Below are positions 36,101 to 47,676 of a DNA stretch of 64,000 nt, in pieces (within the stretch, counting starts at the first letter, position 1; every line of letters begins with the position of its first letter). Made by a program: the position numbers and the translations under genes. The DNA comes from Parapristionchus giblindavisi (Eukaryota; Nematoda; Chromadorea; Rhabditida; Diplogasteridae): positions 434,001 to 498,000 of the forward strand of contig CALSFV010000034.1 in assembly GCA_943737045.1 (NCBI GenBank). The letters run 5' to 3'. The notes under the pieces are model-generated. The model searched no databases and had not been told where the DNA came from. It was given only the letters and a program-made list of their open reading frames with translations.

Positions 36101-39100
36101 ATCCATCCACAAAACATTCATTACGTGAACAATGAGGATACGGTATTCCGACTATTTGATACAACAATAGATATGGCCACCAACCAGTCACACTCCTCAT
36201 TTGTTCCAATCTCTTGGCTCCTAAACTCTTCATATAGAACAATGGCCATGGTAACGAACGGTCGGCCATCTTAAATATTATTGATTTATTTTAATTTGTT
36301 CAGAATTTCGTCATCATTTACCCAGCTTGCTTCCATTGCATACAAAGACTCATCGTGGACACTCTTTGGATATACAGTTCCGAATACTACATTGTCCAGC
36401 TGAATTTAATATAAATAAATAAAGTGCAGTATTATGATAATTTAAAAAAAAGATGATACATTGAGAGAGTACGGTCTTGATCACACACCACATGTTCTTG
36501 TTCACTGTGCTTGTGTCCCCAGTGTCCCCAAAGGGATTAGATATAATTCGTCGAAGAACGCAGCATAGGGGGAATAAAGATTTTAAACATATTTCTATTA
36601 AGTACATCAGATAAGTAGAAGATCGTCAAAGAAACAAAAAAAAGATTGGTTAACTCTGACAATACTTTTTGACAATAACATTTTCAAATATTGTTAATCA
36701 TCTATCGAACACTATAGCTTGGCTCAAAGTTGATAGCAAATTTAGCTTTAATATTGTTTATTCCGGTAAATGATCATTTATTAAAATCACAAAATGAAAA
36801 AAAAAAGATCCAAAAAACCCGAAAAGGTAGGTGTTCTGACCTTATCCTTATAGTATGATTTAATAATTGTAGCTAATAAAATATTTTGAAATCTTTAGTA
36901 ACGTGGTGCAACGTTTAGGGATGGCAAATGTACGCCACAGTTTGTTTATAAATGATGATTTTCTTCACCAGTGTAAAAAGTTTTTTCCTTTAGTCTGAAC
37001 GTGAACTATACATACAGAGAAAAATTGCACTCTACAGTACACAAGATCTGTGAAGTGTTATACATACAACTCTTTTTATGTAATTTTAAACAGAAAAAAA
37101 GTGTTAAATATAAAACTTCACAGGTCTAGTGTACTGTGGAGTACACCACTTTCTTCTATGTATAGATGTTCAGAGAATATCAGACGTTAATGAGCATTTC
37201 ATCGTTGGTATAATATCAAACCTTTCTCATTGCATAGTCCATATCTCTTTGATCAATGACTTTTGTATTTTTGAGAAGTGTACGATATTCAGCTCTAATT
37301 GCGTCTCCAATACTCTCCGCGAAAACTTTATTCTGAAAAATAGTAAATTCAGGTACATCAGACAACACATGCAGAACTACTTTTGCATACTTCTTATTCG
37401 ACAGTATTTAGGGTAAATTTTATAGGTGAGATATAAACTCGATATAATTACCTTTTCCAGCTTATCAATCATCATATGGTGAATTAGTCCAGGCATGGTT
37501 GTTTGCATCGCCTCAGACATGAATCCAATACATAGATGACTTTGGGGCTTTCCTTGCATGATTATGGAGTAGATTGTCTAAAATCGTTAATCGAGAACTG
37601 ACAATGTATGAGTAAAGAATATTACCGATAACTCAGTCTTTTGAGTGGCATAAGGAGTGCCGACATAGAGATTATGGACATAGAAAGCCTTGATCTTGAT
37701 GTAGTCATTGATGATTGCTCGTCCTGTTAAAAAGTATTGATTAATTAAATAAATTTAATAATTAACAATAAATGGAATGTGATCTATCTACCGGACAAGG
37801 TATGATTCATGGCATTAACTATCAAAGTTTATGGTCTTTCGGCATCTACGAATATTATGAGTACATCGACTGTCTTGATATAAATAACACTCATTCAGGG
37901 CATTAAAGTGAGCGTTACCACTCTCAATGGTCTATACATTGTGCACACTATTTCTCTGTTCTCTAACAACGAGAGAGTGTAGATCGTTGAAAAGGCAATT
38001 GAGAGAGGTTACGCTCCCTTCAACCAAGACACGAGTAAACTTTTTGGTTATCCAGTCTTGAACCTTTTCAGTGTCCATAAAATATATTATTACCTTCTGG
38101 TGTTGATCTGTATTCTGCCATTACACTCAGGAATCGTTTAAGCCAATTGAGACCGAGTGAGACATTGATCTCTGCACTTGGTGCAGTCGGATATCCAGTC
38201 AGTTCCTCTAGGAATGTATGAAAATCAAACTGAAATAATATGATCATTATTATACAATACATGAGTCTCTGTCAAATGATAAATAACCTAACTGTATATT
38301 GCATGGTACAATACTAGTGTATGAGAAATTGCACGAATTTATATTAATTTAAAAAAATGTGCTTTTGATTGACTATAGTACAAAACAGAAAAAAAATTGT
38401 CGGAAAAATTCGTGTTCCGAAGTTTTAGAAAACACTTTTTGGCATAAGCGTGAAGAATAACATACCGCTCCAGCTGATATTGCATTCAAATCATGTAGTG
38501 TCATGAAATGCTCCTCAAAGTCGCCATGATTCTGGAAAATTAAATATTCAACATGTTGAATATAAATGATGAATTATAGTGGTGTTTATCAAATAATTAC
38601 CAGAGGAGATGCTTGCATTATTCGACATTCGAATAGAGTCAATTGTGCGGCCCAATGAATCTGCTCCTTCAAATCATATCCAGCCATAACCATCAATTCC
38701 AACATCGATTTGAAGACATATGTGAGATACTGAAAGCGTTTGACTCATTCATCATAAATCTGTCTCCGATTGATTATAAATTAACAATATGTGTCAAAAT
38801 ATACATACAGTACTGGCCAAAAGGTTATTGACTTTTGGTTTTTTCGCCATAACTTTTTTCAAACTCAACCGATCGAGTCCAGGTTTTCAGGGATTACTTT
38901 TAGAGTGTTTTTACATATCTTACACAAAAACCACCGCGGTTGAGCTTTTCCGGTAAATTTTATTTCGATTTTCTCAAAAGTCACAAAAATGCGATTTTCG
39001 TTTTTTTCTATTTATTCGATTTTTTCTACCTATTTTGCCGCCAATGTGTGTTATATCGTTTTAAAAGCATGACACGGATTCTTGGGAGCAAGGATCTACC

Positions 39101-41593
39101 GATATCCGAGCGAGAACCCATTCGTCGTGGATGTCAGATGGGACTGTCGGAGGCACTCTGTCACAGCAGTTCCGAGTGACGGTTTCGACTATCCTGAAGG
39201 TCACCAAAACGTCAATCCCAGCTCAAACAACGAAGAAGGTTAATGTACGTCCTGGCAACACGACCACGACATCTGATCGTCTGATTACCTGCATTTCGAA
39301 GGAGAAACTGAGGCTCACTACAATGGACATCAAGCGAGCACTAGCGGAGTTTCGCTAATTTGAGATGGCTAAGGATTGTAAACATGGCTAGAAAGATGTT
39401 TGAGGTGTCCGTGAGTAATGTACAACATCGTCTTCATGCGTTGGGTCTGTTCGAACGTCACCATATCAAGTAACAGCTGATCTCTGAAAAGAATCGCAAA
39501 GCATGTATCACATGGGCAAATGAGCACTTGCATTGGACCCTCTAACAATAGAAGTAGGTCTTATTCTCATACGAAAACAAGTTTCTGATGATTGGTACGG
39601 TGGAAATAAATCATGTTCGTCGTCCGGTTGGCAGTAGATTGGATGTGAAGTACCAACTGACCACCGTGAAGCATGGAGGAGGATCGTTGATGTTGTGGGG
39701 TTGTTTCTCTGAAGATGGGGTTGGACCCCTGGTTCATGTGAAGAGGATTATGAAGAAGGAGATACTCTAGAGACACATTTCCTTTCTTCAAACATGGTTT
39801 CAGCCATGTTTACAATCTTTAGCCACCTCAAATTAGCGAAACTCCGCTAGTGCTCGCTTGATGTCCATTGTAGTGAGCCTCCGTTTCTCCTTCGAAATGG
39901 AGGTGATCAGACGATCAGATGTCGTGGTCGTGTTGCGAGGTCGTACATTAACCTTCTTCATTGTTTGAGCTCGGATTGACGTTTTGGTGACCTTCAGGAT
40001 AGTCGAAACCGTCACTCGGAACTGCTGTGACAGAGTGCCTCCGACAGTCCCATCTAACATCCACGACGAATGGGTTCTCGCTCGGATATCGGTAGATTCT
40101 TGCTCCCAAGAATCCGTGTCATGCTTTTAAAACGATATAGCACCCATTGGTGGCAAAATAAGTGGAAAAAAATCGAATAAATAGAAAAAAAACGAAAATC
40201 TCATTTTTGTGACTTTTGATAAAATCGTAATACAATTTACTGGAAAAGCTCAACCGCTGTGGTTTTTTGTGTAAGATACGTAAAAATACTCTAAAAATAA
40301 TCCCTGAAAACCTGGACTCGATCGGTTGAGTTTGAAAAAAGTTATGGCGAAAAAACCAAAAGTCAATAACCTTTTGGCCAGTACTGTAACTATTTTGGAT
40401 TACGTCTAAAAGATAAATAAGAGATCTGTTTTGTCTTAAAGATCCTGATCGTGTACACGTACTGGATGCTTTCCAGCGATAATGGAATGAACTGTTGGAC
40501 TGTCTGCTGCATAATACGCTGGTGACAACATGAATGGAAACATCTCTTCGATCTTAATTTTTGTAAATTTAGATAATCCTAAATGCAAATCGCAAAAAAA
40601 TCATATATTGTTTAATTTTTTCTTTTTGTAGATGTCCGATAAATAAATTGTACCGTGAGAACAGTTCTGCTCGTATCCCTTGTATCCACATTTGGTCCAA
40701 TAGAAAAGAGAGCAATGGCTTGAATTCGATATGCATGAACGAGTGTTTGTTCGATAGTTGTTATATACGAACTCTTATCGTCCATTATATCATCAAAGTA
40801 CTGGAAAAATAATAGTTTTTGACAGTGTTTTAAGAATTTCTTTTAAAAGCTTTCAAAACCAATTCAAAGACAATTTGAAACTAAACAAGACACAATGATC
40901 AATTGAGCTAAAGATCCAAATCAGGGAATTCCGATTTTACGCTATTTTTTTTGGAAAATTCCAAATTTGCGATTTTCTTAAAATATTTTCCCGAACAGCC
41001 ATGTTCCAATTAATTTATGGGGATTGCACAATTATATTACCCCTGTCAGATTTTTGTACGATGCCGCTGCCTGTTCAATATTGATGGTATTGCACTTCTG
41101 ATATCCATCGATTATTATCTTTTCAGCCGTAGTCAATACATCACCGATACGACTTGCTGAACACAGAAAATTTATCGTTTTTTTTTCCTCGAAAGTTTAC
41201 AGTTTACTCACCAATATCGATATATTGTGCGACTAGGTCTAGTGATTTGTAAACTGTCTCGTATAAGTTCTGCCAAGAATTTGCATTCCGTCGAATTGTC
41301 CTGGAATAAATTAAAAAGTCAACAAATTATACGATATTGTTGAATTCTTTGTTGTTAAATATTTTCTCTTGCTTGTGAGCTTTGCATTTGTGCACGACTA
41401 TAAATATATGGTGATATAATTGATCGAAAAACAGACCGTTCCATCCAATTTCCACATGCATATTGATAGAAGTCTTCACAAGGAGACGATGGAGGCACGT
41501 CAATGATACTACCATTGAGTGATTTTGTTCGAGTTTGATCAATTCGTTCAAAAAGGGCAGATGATGCGCTAGTGCATCCTATTGTAGTACAAG
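33190..41593 (-). CDS. M13 family zinc metallopeptidase (neprilysin-like), 5' end missing
   Basis: Twenty exons join in phase to about 707 residues of ectodomain: 41437-41593, 41212-41300, 41041-41156, 40654-40800, 40463-40552, 38601-38729, 38466-38531, 38094-38229, 37626-37723, 37452-37577, 37222-37332, 36322-36399, 36125-36269, 35554-35689, 34964-35031, 34133-34251, 33921-33989, 33602-33667, 33475-33554, 33190-33289. Neprilysins are type II membrane ecto-peptidases that degrade signalling peptides. Visible signatures: [13 protein letters not shown] near the N-terminus, zinc motif HEITH after GGYGSTLG, third ligand in [26 protein letters not shown] (the His and Arg of neprilysin HSPGNFR), and the terminal C-x-x-W stop. 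The substrate motif NAFY/NAYY is replaced by NVHY. Exon 36125-36269 is weakest. Transmembrane and cytosolic exons were not found; 47602-47676 is a phase-compatible candidate. One intron holds a Tc1-like element. Confidence 0.9.
34860..34972. repeat. Cluster of TACGGTACC palindromes in an M13 intron
   Basis: Within about 110 bp there are at least seven copies of TACGGTA, GGTACC or TACCGTA, several forming the palindrome TACGGTACCGTA. It abuts the donor of the HEITH exon. Confidence 0.6.
37008..37164. mobile_element. About 157-bp palindromic MITE in an M13 intron
   Basis: Outer blocks ACATACAGAGAAA and TTTCTTCTATGT are imperfect inverted repeats bordered by TATA. Inner blocks CTACAGTACAC..GATCTGTGAAGT and its inverted counterpart near 37107-37140 extend the palindrome to about 45 bp per arm. 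TA borders fit a Tc1/mariner-type MITE. Confidence 0.6.
39068..39770 (+). pseudogene. Tc1-like transposase remnant
   Basis: Tc1 landmarks remain in several frames: a helix-turn-helix-like part ([16 protein letters not shown]), the paired-like linker ([14 protein letters not shown], then [15 protein letters not shown]), and the catalytic [19 protein letters not shown] block. Frames are broken by stops (for example near 39358 and 39541-39554). In the first catalytic motif, where Tc1 has FSDE, this reads FSYE, so the acidic residue is lost. The C-terminal part with the last catalytic residue is absent. Not functional as read. Confidence 0.85.
39833..40060 (-). pseudogene. Inverted duplicate of the transposase N-terminal fragment
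   Basis: A 75-codon frame nearly identical to the one at 39131-39358 on the opposite strand ([14 protein letters not shown] against [14 protein letters not shown]), with a handful of substitutions. It belongs to the right foldback arm and ends at the same stop, so it has no catalytic domain. Confidence 0.8.
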
Positions 41594-42903
41594 CTGAAAA
41601 GAACAATTTATATGACTGACTATGTCCAGTTTGTACTCATTTAAAGTCCATTTTTCATTTGGGATAATTTGTATATCACTCGTATTTATAAGTAATCATT
41701 TGCGAAGAAAAGGGACTATCATTTATGTACTCTATATAAGTGTTAATAATACATGAAAAATATTATACCAATACTTGTCCTATTCATTTTTTACAATATT
41801 TTTTCTGAATTCGAAAAACAGGATGTAATCAGTGTTAAAAAGGTTGACTGCAGATGTAGTCTCTAATCTTGTGTTTTATTCCTAATACTATAATCTTTGC
41901 TTGTTGTTGCAATATCCAGTGAATGGTCATCAGTAGGGGAAGTAAATTACGTGACATTTTAATTCGAATCATTCACATCATTCTCTCTCTCATTCTCCAC
42001 AACACTTCAGTCTTCCTTTGACTCGTTGATCCAAATGACGTCAAGCACTTTCTTCTTGTTCCTTCTCGAACTTGACACTTTTCTCATTTATTAGGTCTAT
42101 TCGATTTGTTTAACGCCCTTGTTCCCTCGTAAAATCCCGAAAAATCGACCATTTCACTTGGATGACGTGAGAAGCGTGCGCACAATAGCAAATTATCCTA
42201 CGCATATTTGGAAGGTAGAATTTTATCTGAGCGCACAGTCACAACAAAATTATAAATGTCATCTGGTATATCAGAAATCCGAAGAAAATCTCTTATCATG
42301 ATACATATTATTTTGAGAGCTTATTTTCAAGTAAAGGTAGCTTTAAAAAAATCATAATTGAGGATTATGTGATGTTTGTTGTTGAAATAGGTAGGTTTTT
42401 TTATAAAATAAAGAAAAAAAAGGTACTATTATGAGAGTGAAGAATGATGAAGTAAGTAGTGAGCAGTGATGATGATACCAGTATAAGAAGAAAGACTATG
42501 ATTAGAAGCAACAACCTCTTACGTGAACACTGAAATCAATATTGTTTAAAGATGGAGACCCACGAGTATTTTCGTAGTAAGACTGTTCGGATAGTATGAT
42601 AGAGATTCATCACACGAATCGAAAGACATATCTGATATTGATTCCCGATATGTTTAAAGCTCACTATGAGCATTGAAAGTACAACTTTCAAGGCATGTCG
42701 AGAGTGCTCATCGAATTTGCATACTTTCTCTCTCATTTTCTCATTATCCCTTACGCCAATTACCATATAATATAAACAATAGCCAGCATGCTTATCGTGG
42801 CGGGAGTCAGTCATGCCAACTCATGGGTCCCCTTCTTTAATTATTAAAATAATTATCAGCAATTTGAGTTTTTTTATACAGTCCCGCACGATCGCCCTCC
42901 CTA

Positions 42904-43476
42904 AAGGCGGGCCGCCGCGACATGATTCATGTCGCCTCATGTCGCATCCTTCTAAAATACTTTTAAAATATTTCATTAGCTGTGGTCATTGCATCATCAG
43001 AAAAGATTAAGATCACCGTTGAAACGAATAAAATTGGTTAACTCTGGACAGAGTTATTGAAGGATCATGGCTGATTTTGTTACCGTAATCCCTGCAAATT
43101 TGAATTTCCCGCACTTTTCATTGACCCTGCGAAATCGATTTTTTCACGAACAAGTTTTTGGACGCTTTCTGTGGATTTTCTTTTGTATTTTCTCGTGTAT
43201 TTTGCGAAATAATTACAATACTTCCAAATACAATACTTCCAATACGAGAAAAAACCGTTCTAAAACACATTTGCTAGAAAATCGTTTTCGCAAGGTCAGG
43301 ACCCCGTCAGGCATAATCCTTCAATAACTCTGTCCAGAGTTAACCAATTTTATTCGTTTCAACGGTGATCTTAATCTTATCTGATGATGCAATGACCACA
43401 GCTAATGAAATATTTAAAAGTATTTTAGAAGGATGCGACATGAGGCGACATGAATCATGTCGCGGCGGCCCGCCTT
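42904..43476. mobile_element. Inner foldback MITE, 573 bp
   Basis: Long inverted arms, about 42904-43060 and 43308-43476, starting AAGGCGGGCCGCCGCGACAT, with TA on both sides (42902-42903, 43477-43478). Arms are nearly identical, implying recent activity or gene conversion. The centre (about 43060-43307) is unpaired and has no transposase motif. Confidence 0.85.
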
Positions 43477-43569
43477 TAGCACGGCGGTTCAATGAAGAGA
43501 AATCCCTACATTTAACTTTGGCTTGAAGCCTCTTGCATTACGAAAAATCGGCAAAGTTGATTTGCACTG

Positions 43570-43645
43570 GGCGGGATAGGTTCGGATAGATACACAAAAG
43601 CTCTACCCACTAAGCCATATCGGCATGTCTCGCGAATCGTAAAGC
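43570..43645 (-). pseudogene. tRNA-like fossil inside the outer element
   Basis: On the minus strand an A-box-like stretch, TGGCTTAGTGGGTAGAGC, is followed at about the right distance by a degenerate T-arm region (ATCCGAACCTATCCC). Acceptor pairing and the anticodon arm are not convincing, so this is a tRNA-derived remnant rather than a gene. Confidence 0.45.
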
Positions 43646-46021
43646 TCGATGATAGTTCTAGTCAGAAGCGAGCGCCCAGATATACCGTAGTCAACTTTCG
43701 CGCTGGGAGAACCTAGATGTTTTAGTGCTTATCATCACTCAGTTTGCGATACTTTCTTTCTCCGGCAAGAGCTTCTTAGTTACTATCATTGAGCCGCCGT
43801 GTTTAGGGAGGGCGATCGTGCGGGACTGTATTTTATTTTGTGCTACATATGAGAAATTTATGATAAAATGGTAAATAAATGACACATTATAAATTATAAT
43901 GATTATAGAATGATGAATATGCCGGTAAACAATACCCGTATTGTAAAGAATCGTGATTTTTGATATGAATCTTCTGAAACCTTTAACGCCGTTGTTTCCT
44001 CTGGCGAGGTGGACTGAAAATAATAACAATAATATATTACGTAGTAATGGCATTGAAAATATTTTTGTCTTATTATGGCACAATTATTTTGAAATGCTCC
44101 CTGTGTTTATCGAAGAAATCAAAGAGCAATCATTTTGAAAGGTATCATCTCTTGTTTTCTTCCTCTTCTCGACCCATTCTCATTTCAAGAGGACTATAAA
44201 GTGCGAGGGAGTGGGAAGAACTCACTTATTGAAGGATATCCCCCTTTCTCAATCATCAATTCATCTCCCTTCATAGTTCACATTGCCACCCCCTGTGTAG
44301 TCCATTCGAAAAAAAGATAATTTGAAAACATTTCACATGCTACATACTCTGGGACTAGTGTTGGCTATTCGGGTTAGGGCAACCCCCTGAATAGCAAAAT
44401 CTATCTGGGACCTCGAAATTACCGATGAACAGTGTTCATCACAACAGATGGGGCTTCTTTTTACAGCGAAAAACTATTGCAATCAGTGTGGACTAATTGG
44501 ACGAATGGGAACACTGAACACTTTGGGATTGGAGTTAGTTTGTGTTCGTGTTATTGAAGTGGGAAGAGGATCGTTTATTCTCTCTATTATGACTCCCAAT
44601 GGACTGCCCATTGCCCCCCTGAAGAATCCTAATCGCTCTCCCTATCAACGGCTAGGACGAATTCCTCAAGTAACGAACAATAATAGCTACCTTTCGGAAG
44701 TGCCTTTTGAATCATAAATGGTCTATCACCGTTCACATAAGTTCACCTTCCTCTCGCACTCACAGATATACAAAATGAAATACCTATTTTGAAGTGATTC
44801 GACTCTAGTAGGTATTTTTCTCTGCTAACGACTTAATATGCGCAAAGGACTATGTAAATAGCCCTTGGATATGTATATATGGCTAAATCTTCGCATAATA
44901 AGGATAATGTTACACTTGGCATTCCCCATAATATCTGTAGCTTTTAATCGCAACTTAAGCGATTGGCTGAGACCGAGCGTAAATGTGTGAGCTTCCATTC
45001 CTAATGAGATTAATGTTATCCTTGCAATTCTGTGAAGAGATATATGGAATAATATGGACTAGATTTTAAATCTTTTGAGAGATGATATCATCTCAGTCTA
45101 ATGCGCGCTCATAACAGACTTGTCCAAAAAGCGAAATATGAAAGGAAAAATAAAATATGAAAATGACAACTAATTGAAAAAGTGAGAATGACACGGATTA
45201 ATTATGTGGGTGGAGGGAATCATTTGTGAAAGGTCAAAATATTACTCATATCACCCTGATAATCCGTCAAATAAACAGTAAATTACATTAGAGTAAGCGA
45301 CGAGCGGTGCAAAATCTTCAGCATCCCCGTTGAACAAAAATCGCAATAGTCCATTGGGTCTAAGTGGTTTAGACGGTAGCATCTACGAGGAGTGGGAGAC
45401 AATAAGCAGTGAATGATGACTGGTGGAGATACACAATTGAAGTCGGCGTCGTCAAATTATCCTCCCTCACTCTTCCTTCTTGATATTATACTCCTACTAC
45501 TACTCCTCCTCTATCTCGTGTAATCTGGGACACAAAAGTGTCGTTGAGTGGGAAAAGGACGAGGGCGAGGAGAGTGGCCAACGAATATAAAACGGAGAGT
45601 TGTTGAAGATGGAGCAGTCGTATGAGAGGAGTTGGATGAGGATGGAGAAGAGAAGATATGGGAAGGAAGAATGAAGAAGAAAGAAGAGGAAGAGGAGATA
45701 CAATAACATATTGAGAGGAGAGGAGTGGGAGGAAATCACATTGACAGCTTGATGTAGGAAGACAAAGACAAAGTGAGGTCATCTACAATGGATGAAACAT
45801 CTCACGGATATCCCCCTTTTTGTCTAAGTGTTCTCACTCTATAAAGCCAAAAGAATCCCATACGAATGACCCCTTACAGAAGACTTCCCTACTGAGAAAG
45901 GAAATCATAATCCCTTACAGGTAAGTGTGATTGTATATTTTTTCAAGCGATCTAGGCGAAAAAAAAGTTAATTTAAAATAAGTTTATGTAGTAAGTGATA
46001 GCGGCCGCCTACCAAAGAATC

Positions 46022-46129
46022 TTAAATGACACCTTGCGCTAATTTGAAACTCAGCAATGCTCTTTCGTTTTCATGGTCTGCGATAGAGCGATGACAGAGC
46101 GGAGTAAACTTAGCTCGGGGTGCTTTTAA
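46022..46129. mobile_element. TTAA-flanked MITE, copy 2
   Basis: 108 bp between TTAA at 46022-46025 and 46126-46129. Shares GCTAATTTGAAACT, AGAGCGGAG and TAGCTCGGGGTGCTTTTAA with the other copies. Confidence 0.6.
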
Positions 46130-46712
46130 TAAGATGTACCTATTGAATATATAGGAGATCTTTTTGAAAGATCGAATGAGAAACGTCAATCATAACATTT
46201 AGTTCTTAAACATTTCTAGCTATAAACATTAAGGTGCATACAACCTTACTTTTCAATAATCATTACTTTAGTCATTATTATGATCTAGATGTATACTCTC
46301 GAATGATATCGATGAGTTCACTCAAAGTTCCCATTGGGCGAATTCGTGCATGGTTTGTCACCCAATCCTTTCCACATATCACACACCCTCTTAGTCATCT
46401 CTTGATAGCAGAACTCGCTTATTCTTCAGTCAAAGGGTTCGTATTAGACTGGGATCCTTCCCAGGCTGACTACATAATGAGCAGACAAATGCTATCGCAC
46501 ATTTATTCAAAGTATACCCACTGGTTCTAAAAAACCTAGAAGAGAAGGTTACGGTAGTGAGTGCAAGCCCACCCATCAGTAATTTGTGATCATTGTAGTA
46601 CGAAAGCACACTAATCATAGGTCGGAACTAATCATCACAAATCATAGGTAAAAAATACAAGTTTGTGCAGGTAGTATTTTTAAAAGAGATCAAGATTTAG
46701 ATAAAAAAAATG

Positions 46713-46846
46713 CACTAGATCGGATGAGAACCGTAGAATGAGAACCGACTGGATGAGAATAGTTGCATATCAGAGATAAGCACTAATGAATAGACAAATT
46801 ATGGGAACAGTTGGATCTCATTCCACGGTTTTCATCCGACCCAGTG
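46713..46846. mobile_element. CACTAG-type palindromic MITE, copy 1
   Basis: 134 bp. Inverted ends CACTAGATCGGATGAGAACCG and CGGTTTTCATCCGACCCAGTG. Close relative at 49383-49518. No clear target duplication. Confidence 0.7.
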
Positions 46847-47601
46847 TTAAAAAGAAGAGTGTCGGTGTATGAATGAGTTGGTAACCTCAGCGTCCCTTGA
46901 TTCTTCATGGTACGTCTCGTATTCTAGCAACTGTGATGTAGATGGGGGCCATTGATGAAGGTAAATGACATCTATCGGATACATACTATCCTCATAGTCT
47001 ATGATAATCTAATATATCATTCACTTAATAGTCCATCTAGAGATAAGGAGGCGGAGTTTAGATGAACCAGATTGAATGAATACGATGCGTTTGATTGAGG
47101 TTTAGTGGCTCACAACGTGGCTTCCAACGGTTAATTGGTTTATGCGGTCGATGTGTACTATAGTTAGCCCATATTTATCCTAATTTACATGTGCTTCTAA
47201 TAGAGTGGCTATTTCTATCAAGGAAATCCTTGCAAGGAATCCAAATAGATTATGATTAGACATGATTGGATCGACCTTCATATCGAAACATTCTAGAAAT
47301 AAAGACAAGCTTCAGGGAAAAAATGGGAGAATAACTTTTATGTTGTCAGAGTTATGATATCATTATTTGCATAGACCTAGAAAACATTTAGACTTCCGAC
47401 TTCCTTATGCGCAAAATTTTTAATTATTCAGTGAAAGGATTATGTATGATTGGGATTCCAAAAACCAACGGTTTTTGTGTTGCTCTCTCACGCGATTTTT
47501 CGAATTCTAGTGCGCATTAGAGGGAAATCAGAACAAAGAACATCACAGAATGGAGACCATAATGGAAAAAATCAAATTTGATTAGGAAATGAAGCACTCA
47601 C

Positions 47602-47676
47602 TTCTGACAACTTTTTGAACATTTGTTAGATAATGGATAATGTTGTTAGGATTGAGGCAGACGAGATGATCATTGA
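47602..47676 (-). CDS. Candidate upstream (stalk) exon, possibly of the M13 gene
   Basis: A 75-bp block between acceptor TTCAATTGCAG and donor GTGAGTGC reads NDHLVCLNPNNIIHYLTNV then QKVVR with two leading and one trailing base. The trailing phase fits the first recognised M13 exon at 41593, about 6 kb away. No homology evidence; it may be chance. Confidence 0.25.

Larger units (their letters stand above)
38808..40386. mobile_element. Foldback Tc1/mariner element, 1579 bp
   Basis: Flanked by TA (38806-38807, 40387-40388), with ends CAGTACTGGCC / GGCCAGTACTG. The left arm (38808-39391) and right arm (39803-40386) are inverted copies of about 584 bp each and both carry the N-terminal part of the same transposase frame. 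The 411-bp centre holds catalytic-domain remnants only. It lies in the M13 intron between exons 40463-40552 and 38601-38729. Confidence 0.92.
42879..43828. mobile_element. Outer TA-flanked element with nested insertion
   Basis: Ends CAGTCCCGCACGATCGCCCT and its complement, bordered by TA (42877-42878 and 43829-43830). The left terminal repeat is split at its internal TA by the element 42904-43476; beyond the insertion it resumes with GCACGGCGGTTCAATGA, matching the inverse of the right end (CACGGCGGCTCAATGAT). That puts the original terminal repeat at about 45 bp. The remaining outer interior (43478-43780) includes a tRNA-like segment. Confidence 0.85.

Noticed and set aside
43982..44252. Two short blocks (MKGDELMIEKGGYPSI.. 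and IHLARGNNGVK) phase-compatible with the M13 gene
   Set aside because: No transmembrane segment and no M13 similarity; phase match alone is weak.
44448..44717. 89-codon plus-strand frame beginning MGLLFTAKNYCNQC
   Set aside because: Mixed composition but no signal peptide, domain or splice context; the opposite strand is also exon-like in places.
46234..46530. 98-codon plus-strand frame
   Set aside because: No recognisable motif and an overlapping open frame on the other strand.
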